Of a stretch of 64,000 nucleotides of DNA, positions 34,829-43,578 are shown in pieces. A program made the translations under genes and the position numbers. Origin of the DNA: JAEUOS01 sp965279115 (GTDB lineage: Bacteria; Pseudomonadota; Gammaproteobacteria; Burkholderiales; JAEUOS01); the NCBI GenBank assembly GCA_965279115.1, contig OZ257137.1:1364001-1428000 (forward strand), read 5' to 3'. Under the pieces are notes generated by a model. That model was not told where the DNA came from. It was given only the letters and a program-made list of their open reading frames with translations, and searched no databases. Positions within the stretch are counted from its first letter, which is position 1. The number at the start of each line of letters is the position of its first letter.

Positions 34829-37800
34829 ATGTCAAGATTCTTCATCTTCCGCCCGGTGTTCGCCGGCGTCATCGCCATCCTGATCGTCATCGCCGGCCTG
34901 GTGGCTTCGTTCGTGCTGCCGGTGTCGCAGTATCCGGAGATCGCGCCACCCACCGTGACGATCACCACCAGCTATCCGGGCGCCTCGGCCGAAACCCTGG
35001 CGCGCACGGTGGCGGCCCCCATCGAGGAACAACTCTCCGGTGTCGAGCGCCTGTCGTTCTTCAGTTCGATCGCCTCCTCCAACGGCACGGTCACCATCAC
35101 CGCCACCTTCGAGCCCGGCACCAATGTGGATCAGGCGGTGTTCAACCTCAACAACCGCGTGCAGCTGGCCCTGCCGCGCCTGCCTGACGAAGTGCGCCGC
35201 GCCGGCGTGATCGTGCAGAAGCGTTCCATCGACATCCTGCTGGTGGTGTCGCTGATCTCGCCGAACGCGAAGTACAACACCCTGTACCTGTCGAACTACG
35301 CGACGCTTTCCGTGGTCGACGAACTCAAGCGCCTGCCGGGCATTTCGGACGTGACCGTGTTCGGTGCTCGCGACTACTCCATGCGGGTATGGCTGCGCCC
35401 CGACAAGATGGCCATGCTGTCGGTCACGCCGACCGATGTGGCGCAGGCCCTGCGCGCGCAGAACGCGCAGTTCGCCGCCGGCAAGGTGGGGGCCGAACCT
35501 GCGCCGCCCGGCCAGGCGCTGGTGTACACGGTGACCGCGACCGGCCGCCTGGTCGACCCCGAGCAGTTCGGCGAAATCGTCGTGCGCGGCGACGGCCCGG
35601 GCGGCGTGCTGCGCCTGAAGGACATCGCGCGCATCGAACTGGGCGCGCTCAACTACGACACCTTCAACACCCTGGATGGCAAGCCCACCATCGGCATGGC
35701 CACCTTCCTGCAGCCGGGCGCCAACGCGCTGGAAGTGGCCAAGCTGGTCAAGAAGCGCATGGCCGAGCTCAAGGCCGGCTTCCCCGAGGACGTGGACTTC
35801 AAGATCCCGTTCGACACCACGCGCTTTGTCGATGCCTCGATCAAGGAAGTCGTCAAGACCATCTTCGAGGCCGCCATCCTGGTGGTGCTGGTGGTGTTCG
35901 TGTTCCTGCAAACGGTTCGCGCGACCATCATCCCGATGATCGCCGTGCCGGTGTCGCTGATCGGCACCTTCGCGGGCCTGTGGATGGTGGGCTTCTCGAT
36001 CAACACGCTCACGCTTTTCGCCATGGTGCTGGCCATCGGCATCGTGGTCGACGACGCCATCGTCGTACTGGAGAACGTCGAGCGCCTGATGCGCGAGAAC
36101 GGCATGAAACCCTTCGAGGCCTCCCTGCAGGCGATGCGCGAGGTATCGGGCGCGGTGGTCGCCATCGTGCTGGTGCTGTGCGCGGTGTTCGTGCCGGTCG
36201 CTTTCCTGGGCGGCATCGCGGGCGCGCTCTACCGGCAGTTCGCCGTCACCGTGGCCATCGCGGTGGTGATCTCCGGATTCACCGCGTTGACGCTCACGCC
36301 GGCCTTGTGCGCCATCATGATGAAGGCCGGCGCCCATCACGAATCGAGGATCTTCCATCCCTTCAACGTCGCCTTTGAATGGCTCACCGGACGCTTCCTG
36401 TTCTTCGTCGGCGCGGCGATCCGCCACCGCTTCATTTCGGTAATCCTGTTCCTGGGGGTGGTTGGCGGCAGCGCGGCGATGTTCATGAACGTGCCCGGCA
36501 GCTTCGTGCCGCCGGAAGACCAGGGCTACGTGTTCGGTTCGATCCAGTTGCCCGACGGCGCCACGCTCGAGCGCACCGGCAAGCTCGCCGACCAGGCGCA
36601 GAAAATGGTGTCGGCCAACCCCGCGGTGCAGTATGTGCTGGGCATCGTCGGCTTCGACCTCATCGGCGGCGGCAACAAGACCAACGCCGCCACCATGTTC
36701 GTGCCGCTGGTCGACTGGAGCGACCGCACCTCGACGGCCCAGCAGGTGGCCGGCGACATCATCCGCAAGGGGTCGGGCTTCCGCGATGGCCTGGTGCTGT
36801 CGTTCCCGCCGCCGGCCATCCGCGGCCTGGGCACCGCCGGCGGGCTTGAGCTCTACGTGCAGGGGCGCACCAACGCCGACCCCAAGGCCCTGTTCGCGGT
36901 GACCCAGGACTTTCTCGCGGCGCTGCGCGCCGACCCGCGCATGACCGGCGTGAACTCGTTTTTCCGCCCGACCACGCCGCAACTGAAGGTCGAGGTCAAC
37001 CGGGAAAAAGCGCTCGCGCTGGGCGTGCCGATCACCGACGTGTTCGACGCCCTGCAAAGCACCATGGGTTCGCTGTATGTGAACGACTTCAACAAGTTCG
37101 GCCGCACCTACCGCGTGCAGTTGCAGGCCGACGCGGCCTATCGCGCCCGGCCGGAAGACCTCGGCAACGTGTTCGTGCGCGCGGCCGCAAGCGGCGAGAT
37201 GATCCCGCTCAAGGCCCTGTTGACCGTTGGCAACCTCACCGGGCCGGAGCAGATCGAGCGCTTCAACGGCTATACCTCGGCCAAGGTGCTGGCCGGCGGA
37301 CGGCCCGGCGTGTCCTCGGGCGACGCCATCCGCGCCGTCGAGGAGATCGCCGCGAAAACCCTGCCGCTGGGCTACCAGATCACCTGGGCCGGCCAGGCCT
37401 TCCAGGAGAAGCGCACCGGCAACGCCTCGGCGCTGGCCTTCGGACTGGCCCTGGTGATGGTGTTCCTGATCCTCGCGGCGCTGTATGAGCGCTGGAAGCT
37501 GCCATGGGCGGTGCTGCTGTCGGTCCCCTTCGCGGTGGGCGGTGCGCTCACCTTCGTGATGTTGCGCGGAATGGAGAACGACATCTACTTCCAGATCGGC
37601 CTGGTGGTGCTGATCGGCCTGGCGGCGAAGAACGCCATCCTGATCGTCGAGTTCGCCCAGCAGGGTTACCTCGAGGGCATGACGGCGGTGGACGCCGCGC
37701 TCAAGGCGGCGCGCCTGCGCTTCCGTCCCATCGTGATGACATCCCTGGCCTTCGTCCTGGGCGTGACGCCACTGGTGTTTTCGAGCGGCGCGGGCGCGGC

Positions 37801-38008
37801 CGCACGGCGCTCGATGGGCACCGGCGTATTTGGCGGCATGCTGGCCGCCACCTTCATCGCAACGATCTTCGTCCCGCTGTTTTTCGTCATGACGGCAAGC
37901 CGGCGTCCGCCGCGCGATGTCGAGGAAAGATCACCGGAGACCCCGGCAGGCCCGCCCCCCGTCGCGCCCGCCCTGGCCGCAACGACCGCAGCGGAGAAAC
38001 CGCAATGA
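34829..38008 (+). CDS. RND multidrug efflux pump inner-membrane protein (AcrB/MexB type)
   Basis: 1059 residues, HAE-1 family length. The N-terminus MSRFFIFRPVFAGVIAI begins TM1. The proton-relay Asp pair is Asp408-Asp409 in AIGIVVDDAIVVLENVERL, and the TM10-11 region has LAAKNAILIVEFAQQ. Two large periplasmic pore/docking domains lie between TM1-2 and TM7-8. It pumps hydrophobic or amphipathic compounds out using the proton gradient, as a trimer. It overlaps the outer-membrane channel gene by ATGA, and the adaptor gene ends 9 nt upstream. Confidence 0.96.
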   Translation: MSRFFIFRPVFAGVIAILIVIAGLVASFVLPVSQYPEIAPPTVTITTSYPGASAETLARTVAAPIEEQLSGVERLSFFSSIASSNGTVTITATFEPGTNVDQAVFNLNNRVQLALPRLPDEVRRAGVIVQKRSIDILLVVSLISPNAKYNTLYLSNYATLSVVDELKRLPGISDVTVFGARDYSMRVWLRPDKMAMLSVTPTDVAQALRAQNAQFAAGKVGAEPAPPGQALVYTVTATGRLVDPEQFGEIVVRGDGPGGVLRLKDIARIELGALNYDTFNTLDGKPTIGMATFLQPGANALEVAKLVKKRMAELKAGFPEDVDFKIPFDTTRFVDASIKEVVKTIFEAAILVVLVVFVFLQTVRATIIPMIAVPVSLIGTFAGLWMVGFSINTLTLFAMVLAIGIVVDDAIVVLENVERLMRENGMKPFEASLQAMREVSGAVVAIVLVLCAVFVPVAFLGGIAGALYRQFAVTVAIAVVISGFTALTLTPALCAIMMKAGAHHESRIFHPFNVAFEWLTGRFLFFVGAAIRHRFISVILFLGVVGGSAAMFMNVPGSFVPPEDQGYVFGSIQLPDGATLERTGKLADQAQKMVSANPAVQYVLGIVGFDLIGGGNKTNAATMFVPLVDWSDRTSTAQQVAGDIIRKGSGFRDGLVLSFPPPAIRGLGTAGGLELYVQGRTNADPKALFAVTQDFLAALRADPRMTGVNSFFRPTTPQLKVEVNREKALALGVPITDVFDALQSTMGSLYVNDFNKFGRTYRVQLQADAAYRARPEDLGNVFVRAAASGEMIPLKALLTVGNLTGPEQIERFNGYTSAKVLAGGRPGVSSGDAIRAVEEIAAKTLPLGYQITWAGQAFQEKRTGNASALAFGLALVMVFLILAALYERWKLPWAVLLSVPFAVGGALTFVMLRGMENDIYFQIGLVVLIGLAAKNAILIVEFAQQGYLEGMTAVDAALKAARLRFRPIVMTSLAFVLGVTPLVFSSGAGAAARRSMGTGVFGGMLAATFIATIFVPLFFVMTASRRPPRDVEERSPETPAGPPPVAPALAATTAAEKPQ

Positions 38009-39408
38009 ATCCGTTTCGCCTGAGCGCAGCTGCCGCCGCCCTGTGGCTGGCCGCCTGCGCCCCCCTCGGACCCGACTACAACCGCCCGGCGCAGGAACTG
38101 CCCGCCGACTACCCGGAAGCATCCACCGGGACGGCCGCGGCACTGCGCGCCGACTGGTGGATCACCTTCAACGATCCGGAGCTGACCGCGCTCATCGAGG
38201 CGGCTCGCGTGCGCAATGCCGACATCCGCATCGCCGCGGCCCAGGTGGAAGAAGCCGATGCGGCACTGCGGGAGGTCGACGCCGGCTTTTATCCGCAGGT
38301 CGACCTGTCGTTTGCCAACCAGCAGTCGCGCGTGTCGGCGCTCACCGCGCTGCCCAACCCGCAGCCACGCGTGCGCCTGGATCGCCGCCTCGCGGCGTCA
38401 ACTTCCTTTGAACTCGACTTCTGGGGCCGCCTGCGGCGCGGCGTCGAGGCGGCGCGGGCACAGGCACTGGCCACCCGTTTCGGCCGCGACACGGTCGCCA
38501 TCACGCTGGCCGGCACGGTGGCGCAGGCGTACTTCTCGCTGCGCTCGCTGGATTCCCAGGTGACGCTCACGCGCGCCACACTGGCCACGCGCAACGAGTC
38601 GCTGCAGGTGATCCGTGATCGCGTCGCCGGCGGGGTGTCACCCGAGCTTGAATTGCGCCAGGCGGAAGTCGCGCGCGCCGACGCCGCGGTACAGCTCGAA
38701 GAACTCACGCGCCAGCGCAAGGTGGTCGAGCATCAACTCGCGCAACTCACCGGACGCGCCGGCACCCGGGTCGCCGAAGGCCGCCTGGAAAGCATGCCGG
38801 TCCCGCCCTTGCCGCCGGCCGGCCTGCCATCGAGCCTGCTGGAACGCCGCCCCGACATCCGCGCCGCCGAGCAGACCCTGGTGGCCGCCAACGCGCGCAT
38901 CGGCGTGGCCAAGGCGGCGATGTTTCCGACGATTTCGCTGACCGGCAGTTTTGGCGGCCAGAGCGCCGCCTTCTCCGACCTGTTGTTGGGGGGTGCGCGC
39001 ATCTGGTCGCTCGGCTTCGGGCTGGCGCTGCCGCTGTTCGACGCCGGCCGCACCAGCGCGCGGGTGGAACAGGCCGAGGCGCGCGCGCGCCAGGCGGTGG
39101 GCGGCTACCAGAAGGCGGTCGAAACAGGTTTCCGCGAAGTCGCCGACGCATTGAGCAATCTCGAAATGGGACGCCGCAGCGAGGAGCATCTCGCCGCGCG
39201 CCTCACCGCTGCGCAACAGGCGCTCGGGATCGCCCGTACCCGCTATTCGGCGGGCTATTCCGGGTACCTCGAAGTGCTCGACGCGCAACGCAGCGCCAAC
39301 GAGGCCGATCTGGCCGCGGTGCGCAACCGCCAGGCCCTGCTGGCCTACAGTGTCGACCTGATGAAGGCGCTGGGCGGCGGCTGGCCGGGTGCGCCTGCCA
39401 CGAAATGA
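38005..39408 (+). CDS. Outer-membrane efflux lipoprotein (OprM/NodT type)
   Basis: 467 residues. A lipoprotein signal ends in LAAC (Cys18), then GPDYNRPAQELPADY, as in OprM-type channels. Two repeats of long helices and beta strands follow, including WWITFNDPELTALIEAA, ASTSFELDFWGRLRRGVEA and ERRPDIRAAEQTLVAANARI. It forms the trimeric outer-membrane exit duct of the pump. The start overlaps the stop of the pump gene and its stop overlaps the TetR start, so all are translationally coupled. Confidence 0.95.
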   Translation: MNPFRLSAAAAALWLAACAPLGPDYNRPAQELPADYPEASTGTAAALRADWWITFNDPELTALIEAARVRNADIRIAAAQVEEADAALREVDAGFYPQVDLSFANQQSRVSALTALPNPQPRVRLDRRLAASTSFELDFWGRLRRGVEAARAQALATRFGRDTVAITLAGTVAQAYFSLRSLDSQVTLTRATLATRNESLQVIRDRVAGGVSPELELRQAEVARADAAVQLEELTRQRKVVEHQLAQLTGRAGTRVAEGRLESMPVPPLPPAGLPSSLLERRPDIRAAEQTLVAANARIGVAKAAMFPTISLTGSFGGQSAAFSDLLLGGARIWSLGFGLALPLFDAGRTSARVEQAEARARQAVGGYQKAVETGFREVADALSNLEMGRRSEEHLAARLTAAQQALGIARTRYSAGYSGYLEVLDAQRSANEADLAAVRNRQALLAYSVDLMKALGGGWPGAPATK

Positions 39409-40109
39409 TGAACGCCGCCTGCCCGCCGGCGACCAACCGGCGCGTCCTGCAGCGCGAGAGACGGCGTCGGAAATTCGTCGCCGCGGCCGAACGCCTGTTC
39501 CTGCGCTGCGGATATGCCGGGACCAGCGTCAACGAAGTGGTGCGACTGGCCGGCGGATCGCTGGCCACCCTGTACGACGAATTCGGCACCAAGGAAAAAC
39601 TGTTCGAGGCGGTCATCGCCGAGCGCGTCAGCCGGGCTTTCGATGCGACCGGTGAAACGACCGCTGAAGGCCGCCTCGAGGAGCGGCTGCGCCAGTTGGC
39701 CGCGCGCATCCACAACCGCATGCTGACCACGCAGTCGCTGGCGCTCTACCGCCTGGCGGTGGCGGAGGGTCCGCGCTTCGCCGGCCTGCGCGAAGCCGTG
39801 CTGGTGGCCGGCATGGAGGCGTTTCTGGCGCGGCTCGCCCAGTACTTCATGATGCTGTCGCGGGACGGCGAGTTGCGCATCGACGACGGCGCGCTCGCGG
39901 CGCGCCGGTTCCTGGCGCTGGTGCAGGGGCAACACCAGTTCGCCGCCGCCTGCGGTGATGTGCGCAGGTTCGACGCGGCCACCCGCGCGACCCATGTCGA
40001 GGACGCGGTCGCCGCCTTTCTGGCGATCTACCCGGCAAGACGCGGTCGGGGCGGGGCCGCAGCCACACCCGCGCCGCGACCGCGCAGGCTCAATCGACCG
40101 AAGGCTTGA
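39405..40109 (+). CDS. TetR-family repressor of the efflux operon
   Basis: 234 residues. The N-terminal HTH (about 20-65) reads KFVAAAERLFLRCGYAGTSV then EVVRLAGGSLATLYDEFGTK, a good TetR domain; the C-terminal part is a variable ligand-binding domain. It overlaps the preceding channel gene (ATGATGA). Being the last gene of the operon, with a matching palindrome at 33509-33526, it most likely autoregulates the pump. Its 3' end overlaps the convergent Bug gene by 20 nt. Confidence 0.88.
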   Translation: MMNAACPPATNRRVLQRERRRRKFVAAAERLFLRCGYAGTSVNEVVRLAGGSLATLYDEFGTKEKLFEAVIAERVSRAFDATGETTAEGRLEERLRQLAARIHNRMLTTQSLALYRLAVAEGPRFAGLREAVLVAGMEAFLARLAQYFMMLSRDGELRIDDGALAARRFLALVQGQHQFAAACGDVRRFDAATRATHVEDAVAAFLAIYPARRGRGGAAATPAPRPRRLNRPKA

Positions 40110-41082
40110 GTTCGGTCAGGATCGGCCGGAACTGCGCGATCTGCCCGCGCAGGATGGCGTCGAGCTCGGCCGGCGTCGACCCTTGCGGCTCAGCGCCGAG
40201 CTCGGTCAATCGCTTGACCATGTCCGGATTGCGCACCGCGGCGGCGACTTCCTTATGCAGGCGCTCGATGACCTCGCGCGGCGTCTTCGCAGGTGCGAAC
40301 AGGCCGTTCCAGCCGTTGGCCTCGATCTGCGGGAAACCCAGTTCACGCACCGTCGGCACGTCCGGCAACGACGGAATCCGCGTCGACGCATTGGTGGCCA
40401 GCGCCTTGAGCGTGCCTTTCCTGATGTCGCCCAGCGACGATGACAACTGGTCGCCGCCCAACTGCACACGCCCGGCCATCAGCTCGAGCTTCAACGGCGC
40501 GGCCCCCTTGAAGGGGATGTGGGTCATGGCGATCTTCGTGTCGCGCTTCAGGGTTTCGCCCACCACGTTCATGAACGAACCCGGTCCGGTGGAGCCGTAG
40601 TTGTACTGCAAGGCCTTGTCCTTCGTCAGCAGCGCCACCAGTTCGCGCAGGTCCTTGGCCGGCACTGAAGGATGCGCCGTCATCACCAGCGGCACGTTGA
40701 CCACGTTCGAGATGGCGGCAAAGTCGGTGTCGACGTTGTAGGGCGAGCGTCCGGCGAGCGCCAGCGATACCGAGGCCAGCGGAAAGGTGATGTTGTGCAT
40801 CAGGATGGTGTAGCCGTCGGCAGGTGCCTTGGCCACCGCATCCGCGCCGAGGGACCCGCCGGCGCCGCCACGGTTCTCGACGGTGACGGGTTGGCCCATG
40901 GCGTCGCCCATGCGTTGCGCCACCAGGCGCGCGACGATGTCGGTGGTGCCGCCGGCCGGGAACGGCACCACGATCCTGATCGCCTTCGAGGGGTAGGCCT
41001 GGGCGCAGGCCGCGGTGGATGCAAACAGGGGGGCAAGTGCAAGCAAGCCCGCCGCCAGGCACATGCCGGATGCGAATTTCAT
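40090..41082 (-). CDS. Bug/TctC-family substrate-binding protein
   Basis: 330 residues. Signal peptide from MKFASGMCLAAGLLALAPLF to ACAQA. Signature YPSKAIRIVVPFPAGGTTDI, then VTVENRGGAGGSLGADA and DGYTIL. An ideal AAAGGAG precedes the ATG at 41082, which sets the start over an upstream frame. It stands alone, with no enzyme or TctAB genes, so its ligand cannot be inferred. Confidence 0.93.
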   Translation of the reverse strand: MKFASGMCLAAGLLALAPLFASTAACAQAYPSKAIRIVVPFPAGGTTDIVARLVAQRMGDAMGQPVTVENRGGAGGSLGADAVAKAPADGYTILMHNITFPLASVSLALAGRSPYNVDTDFAAISNVVNVPLVMTAHPSVPAKDLRELVALLTKDKALQYNYGSTGPGSFMNVVGETLKRDTKIAMTHIPFKGAAPLKLELMAGRVQLGGDQLSSSLGDIRKGTLKALATNASTRIPSLPDVPTVRELGFPQIEANGWNGLFAPAKTPREVIERLHKEVAAAVRNPDMVKRLTELGAEPQGSTPAELDAILRGQIAQFRPILTELKPSVD

Positions 41083-41203
41083 TTTCTTGTCTCCTTTGTG
41101 GTTTGGCGCACGGTCGCAGCCGGCGCTCCCGCGCAAGTATGCCGCATGTCCACCGCCGCACCCGGCGTGGTTCACAATAGGCAACCCGCCCACTTACCGT
41201 CGG

Positions 41204-41695
41204 ATGCAGAGGATGCCCAGACTCACCATCACCACCCTCATCATGTATTGCGCCCTCTCGGCGGCACACGCCCAGACGGTCTACAAGTATCAGATGCCCG
41301 ATGGCAGGATTGTCTACACCAGCGAGACCATGTCCAATGCCAAGCTGCTGGGCACGGTGCGCGAGCCGCAGGCAGCGCAACCGGTGGATGCCGCGAAGCA
41401 GGAGAAAATGCAGCGCGAGCGCGAGGCCGCTTCGCAGTCAGGCAGACAGCGGTCGGAGCGTCTGGCGGCGGTCAATGCGGAGGTGGCCGCCGCGACCAGG
41501 GCGCTCGAGGAAGCCAGGGCGCGCCAGGTCGCCGGTGTCGAGCCCGAGGAAGGCGACCGGACCGGCACCGTGCGCGCCGGCGGCAGTCGCGCCAACAGCG
41601 CCTATCTGGAACGACAGCAGCAGTTGCAGGAGGCCGTCAATGAAGCGCAGAAGCGCCTCGATGCCGCCTACAAGGCGCGCAACGAGGCGCGCTGA
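41204..41695 (+). CDS. DUF4124-domain exported protein
   Basis: 163 residues (ATG at 41204; 41213 also possible). A signal peptide (TTLIMYCALSAAHAQ) is followed by the short DUF4124 domain TVYKYQMPDGRIVYTSE, then a long charged coiled coil from residue 60 to the end (ERLAAVNAEVAAATRALEEA; QQQLQEAVNEAQKRLDAAYK). Function unknown; such proteins are thought to be envelope-associated. It is convergent with the Nudix regulator gene, 12 nt away. Confidence 0.8.
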   Translation: MQRMPRLTITTLIMYCALSAAHAQTVYKYQMPDGRIVYTSETMSNAKLLGTVREPQAAQPVDAAKQEKMQREREAASQSGRQRSERLAAVNAEVAAATRALEEARARQVAGVEPEEGDRTGTVRAGGSRANSAYLERQQQLQEAVNEAQKRLDAAYKARNEAR

Positions 41696-41707
41696 TCGGC
41701 AGGACGG

Positions 41708-42463
41708 CTATTCGCGCGGCGGATTGAAAGTCCGCGGAAACACCACCGGCCCCTGGCCGCGCTTCAGACGGTAAAGTTGCGCCGGCCGGTTTGCGCCGGT
41801 ACGCACGCCGGCCGTCTCTTCAACAAGCCCGGATGAGAACACCCGGGTGCGGAATGCGCTTTTCTCCAACGGACGGCCGAGCACTACCTCGTACATGCGC
41901 TGCAGCTCCGAAAGGGTGAATTCCTCGCCCAGCAAATAGGCGGGCAGCGAGGTGTACTCCACCTTGGCGCGCAGGCGCCGGATCGAGGCCGCCAGGAGGT
42001 TCGCATGGTCGAAGGCCAGCTTCGGCCTGACACCCTCGCCTTCCACCCCATGCCAGGCCGCATCCGCGGCGTTGGCCCCCTTGCGCGGCAGGGCCGGAGG
42101 CAGCGGCATGAGCGCGAAATACACATGGGTGGCCGACCAGCCGCGCGGATCACGGACAGCATTGCCCCAACTGCCGACCTGTTCGAGGTAAGGGCTGGCG
42201 ACACCGGTCTTCTCGCCGAGCTTGCGGCGGGCGCAGGCTTCGAGGTCGATGTCACGCGCGGTATCGACGAAGCCGCCGGGCAGCGCCCAGGCGCCAGGAT
42301 GCGGCTCGCCCGCCTCGCGTGGACGTTGCACCAGGAGCACCTGCAGGCGGTCGCCGTCGACACTGAAGATCGCCAGGTCCACGCTCACCAGCGGGCGCGG
42401 GAAATCGGGTTGCAAGCGGCTCATGGTGGCTTTCAATGGATCTTGCGGAAAAGGAGTTGACAT
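41708..42463 (-). CDS. NrtR-like Nudix-domain transcriptional regulator
   Basis: 251 residues from ATG 42463 (42424 also possible; neither has a strong ribosome-binding site). The N-terminal Nudix fold (about 25-150; VDLAIFSVDGDRLQVLLVQR) carries a degenerate Nudix box: GGFVDTARDIDLEACARRK then LGEKTG, where REUxEE reads RKLGEK. The C-terminal winged helix is PAYLLGEEFTLSELQRMYEV then KSAFRTRVFSSGLVEE. This layout is that of NrtR, whose Nudix domain senses ADP-ribose or related NAD products and whose winged helix binds operators of NAD genes. It is divergent from the SPFH/NADK-like genes across a perfect palindrome, so it very likely controls both directions. Confidence 0.85.
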   Translation of the reverse strand: MSTPFPQDPLKATMSRLQPDFPRPLVSVDLAIFSVDGDRLQVLLVQRPREAGEPHPGAWALPGGFVDTARDIDLEACARRKLGEKTGVASPYLEQVGSWGNAVRDPRGWSATHVYFALMPLPPALPRKGANAADAAWHGVEGEGVRPKLAFDHANLLAASIRRLRAKVEYTSLPAYLLGEEFTLSELQRMYEVVLGRPLEKSAFRTRVFSSGLVEETAGVRTGANRPAQLYRLKRGQGPVVFPRTFNPPRE

Positions 42464-42491
42464 GCTATCCGACTTATTGTTACAGTACAAC

Positions 42492-42520
42492 TTACTTAGT
42501 GTGTTTATACCACTAAGTAA
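42492..42520. promoter_or_regulatory. Perfect 10-bp inverted repeat between Nudix regulator and SPFH gene
   Basis: TTACTTAGTG (42492-42501) and its exact complement CACTAAGTAA (42511-42520) are separated by 9 nt containing TTTATAC. The site lies 20 nt before the SPFH start and 28 nt before the regulator start. This is the expected place and symmetry for an NrtR-type operator serving both divergent genes. The AT-rich sequence stands out against the GC-rich surroundings. Confidence 0.75.
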
Positions 42521-42540
42521 CCATCGAAAGGAGAAACATC

Positions 42541-43578
42541 ATGCTCGGCATCCGTTACATCAAGGCGCAACCCACCACCTATCTCATGGCCTATCGCGGC
42601 GGCCGCATCATCCGCCAGGGCGCGGGCCTCTCCTTCTTCTACTACGCCCCGGTCACGTCGCTGGTGGCAGTGCCGGTGGGCAGCCATGGCGAGGATTTCA
42701 TCTTCGAGCTGATCACCGCCGACTTCCAGGCCGTCAGCGTGCAGGGGCAGGCCACCTGGCGTGTCGCCGAACCCGCGAAAACCGCGACCCTGCTCAACTT
42801 CGCCCTGGCTGCCGACGGCCACAGCTACGCGTCGGAAGACCCGGAGCAGTTGCGCGCGCGCGTCGTCGCGAACATCGAGGTGCTCGCGCAGAAGGCGGTC
42901 AAGGGCATGACCCTGAAGGAGGCGCTGGGAGCCAGTGACACGGTCGCCGGGACCATAGGCGCCGGGCTGGCGGCACAGGCCGAGATCCGCGCCCTCGGCC
43001 TGGAGGTGCTCGGCGCGGCCATCCTCGCCATCAAGCCCACGCCCGAAACCGCGCGCGCCCTCGAAGCCAGCGCCCGCGAATCCATCCTCAAGGCCGCCGA
43101 CGAGGCGATCTTCGAACGGCGCAATGCCGCGGTGGAAAGCGAGCGCGCGATCCGTGAAAGCGAACTCGACACCGAAATCGCGGTCGAGCAGAAAAAGCGC
43201 GCCATCCGCGAAACCCAGATGGAAGCCGAGGCCAGCATCCGTGCGAAGAAGGCCGCGCTGCGCGAAGCCGACATGCGCGCCGACATCGCCCTGGAGGAAG
43301 AGCGCAAGCAGTTCGTCACGCGCGCCGCGGAGAACACCCGCACCATCGCCGAGGCCGAGGCGCACAAGGTGGCGGCGGTGATGGGCGCCCTGCAAAACAG
43401 CGACCCGCGCGTGGTGCAGGCGCTGGCGGCAGCCGGCATGCAGCCCGGGCAACTGATCGCCCAGGCCTTCGGCGGCATTGCCGAACGCGCAGAGCGCATC
43501 GGCCAGCTCAATGTCTCGCCCGAGTTGCTGCAGGGGCTGCTTGGCGCGGGCGCGGGAGAGCGTCGTGGCGCTTCCTGA
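42541..43578 (+). CDS. SPFH/Band 7 domain protein without a membrane anchor
   Basis: 345 residues. The SPFH domain spans about 20-180 (YLMAYRGGRIIRQGAGLSFF, VQGQATWRVAEPAKTATLLN) and is followed by a long charged helix (about 180-290; ARESILKAADEAIFERRNAA, SELDTEIAVEQKKRA), typical for ring or cage assembly. Unlike stomatins and flotillins there is no N-terminal transmembrane segment, so it is probably soluble or peripherally bound. An ideal AAAGGAG lies 7 nt before the ATG. The NADK-like gene overlaps its 3' end. Role inferred: scaffold for NAD-related enzymes. Confidence 0.85.
   Translation: MLGIRYIKAQPTTYLMAYRGGRIIRQGAGLSFFYYAPVTSLVAVPVGSHGEDFIFELITADFQAVSVQGQATWRVAEPAKTATLLNFALAADGHSYASEDPEQLRARVVANIEVLAQKAVKGMTLKEALGASDTVAGTIGAGLAAQAEIRALGLEVLGAAILAIKPTPETARALEASARESILKAADEAIFERRNAAVESERAIRESELDTEIAVEQKKRAIRETQMEAEASIRAKKAALREADMRADIALEEERKQFVTRAAENTRTIAEAEAHKVAAVMGALQNSDPRVVQALAAAGMQPGQLIAQAFGGIAERAERIGQLNVSPELLQGLLGAGAGERRGAS

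Noticed and set aside
34832..37057. A 741-codon antisense frame in the RND pump gene
   Set aside because: Product of high GC at third codon positions; His/Arg-rich, no start signal, opposite to an unmistakable AcrB-type gene.
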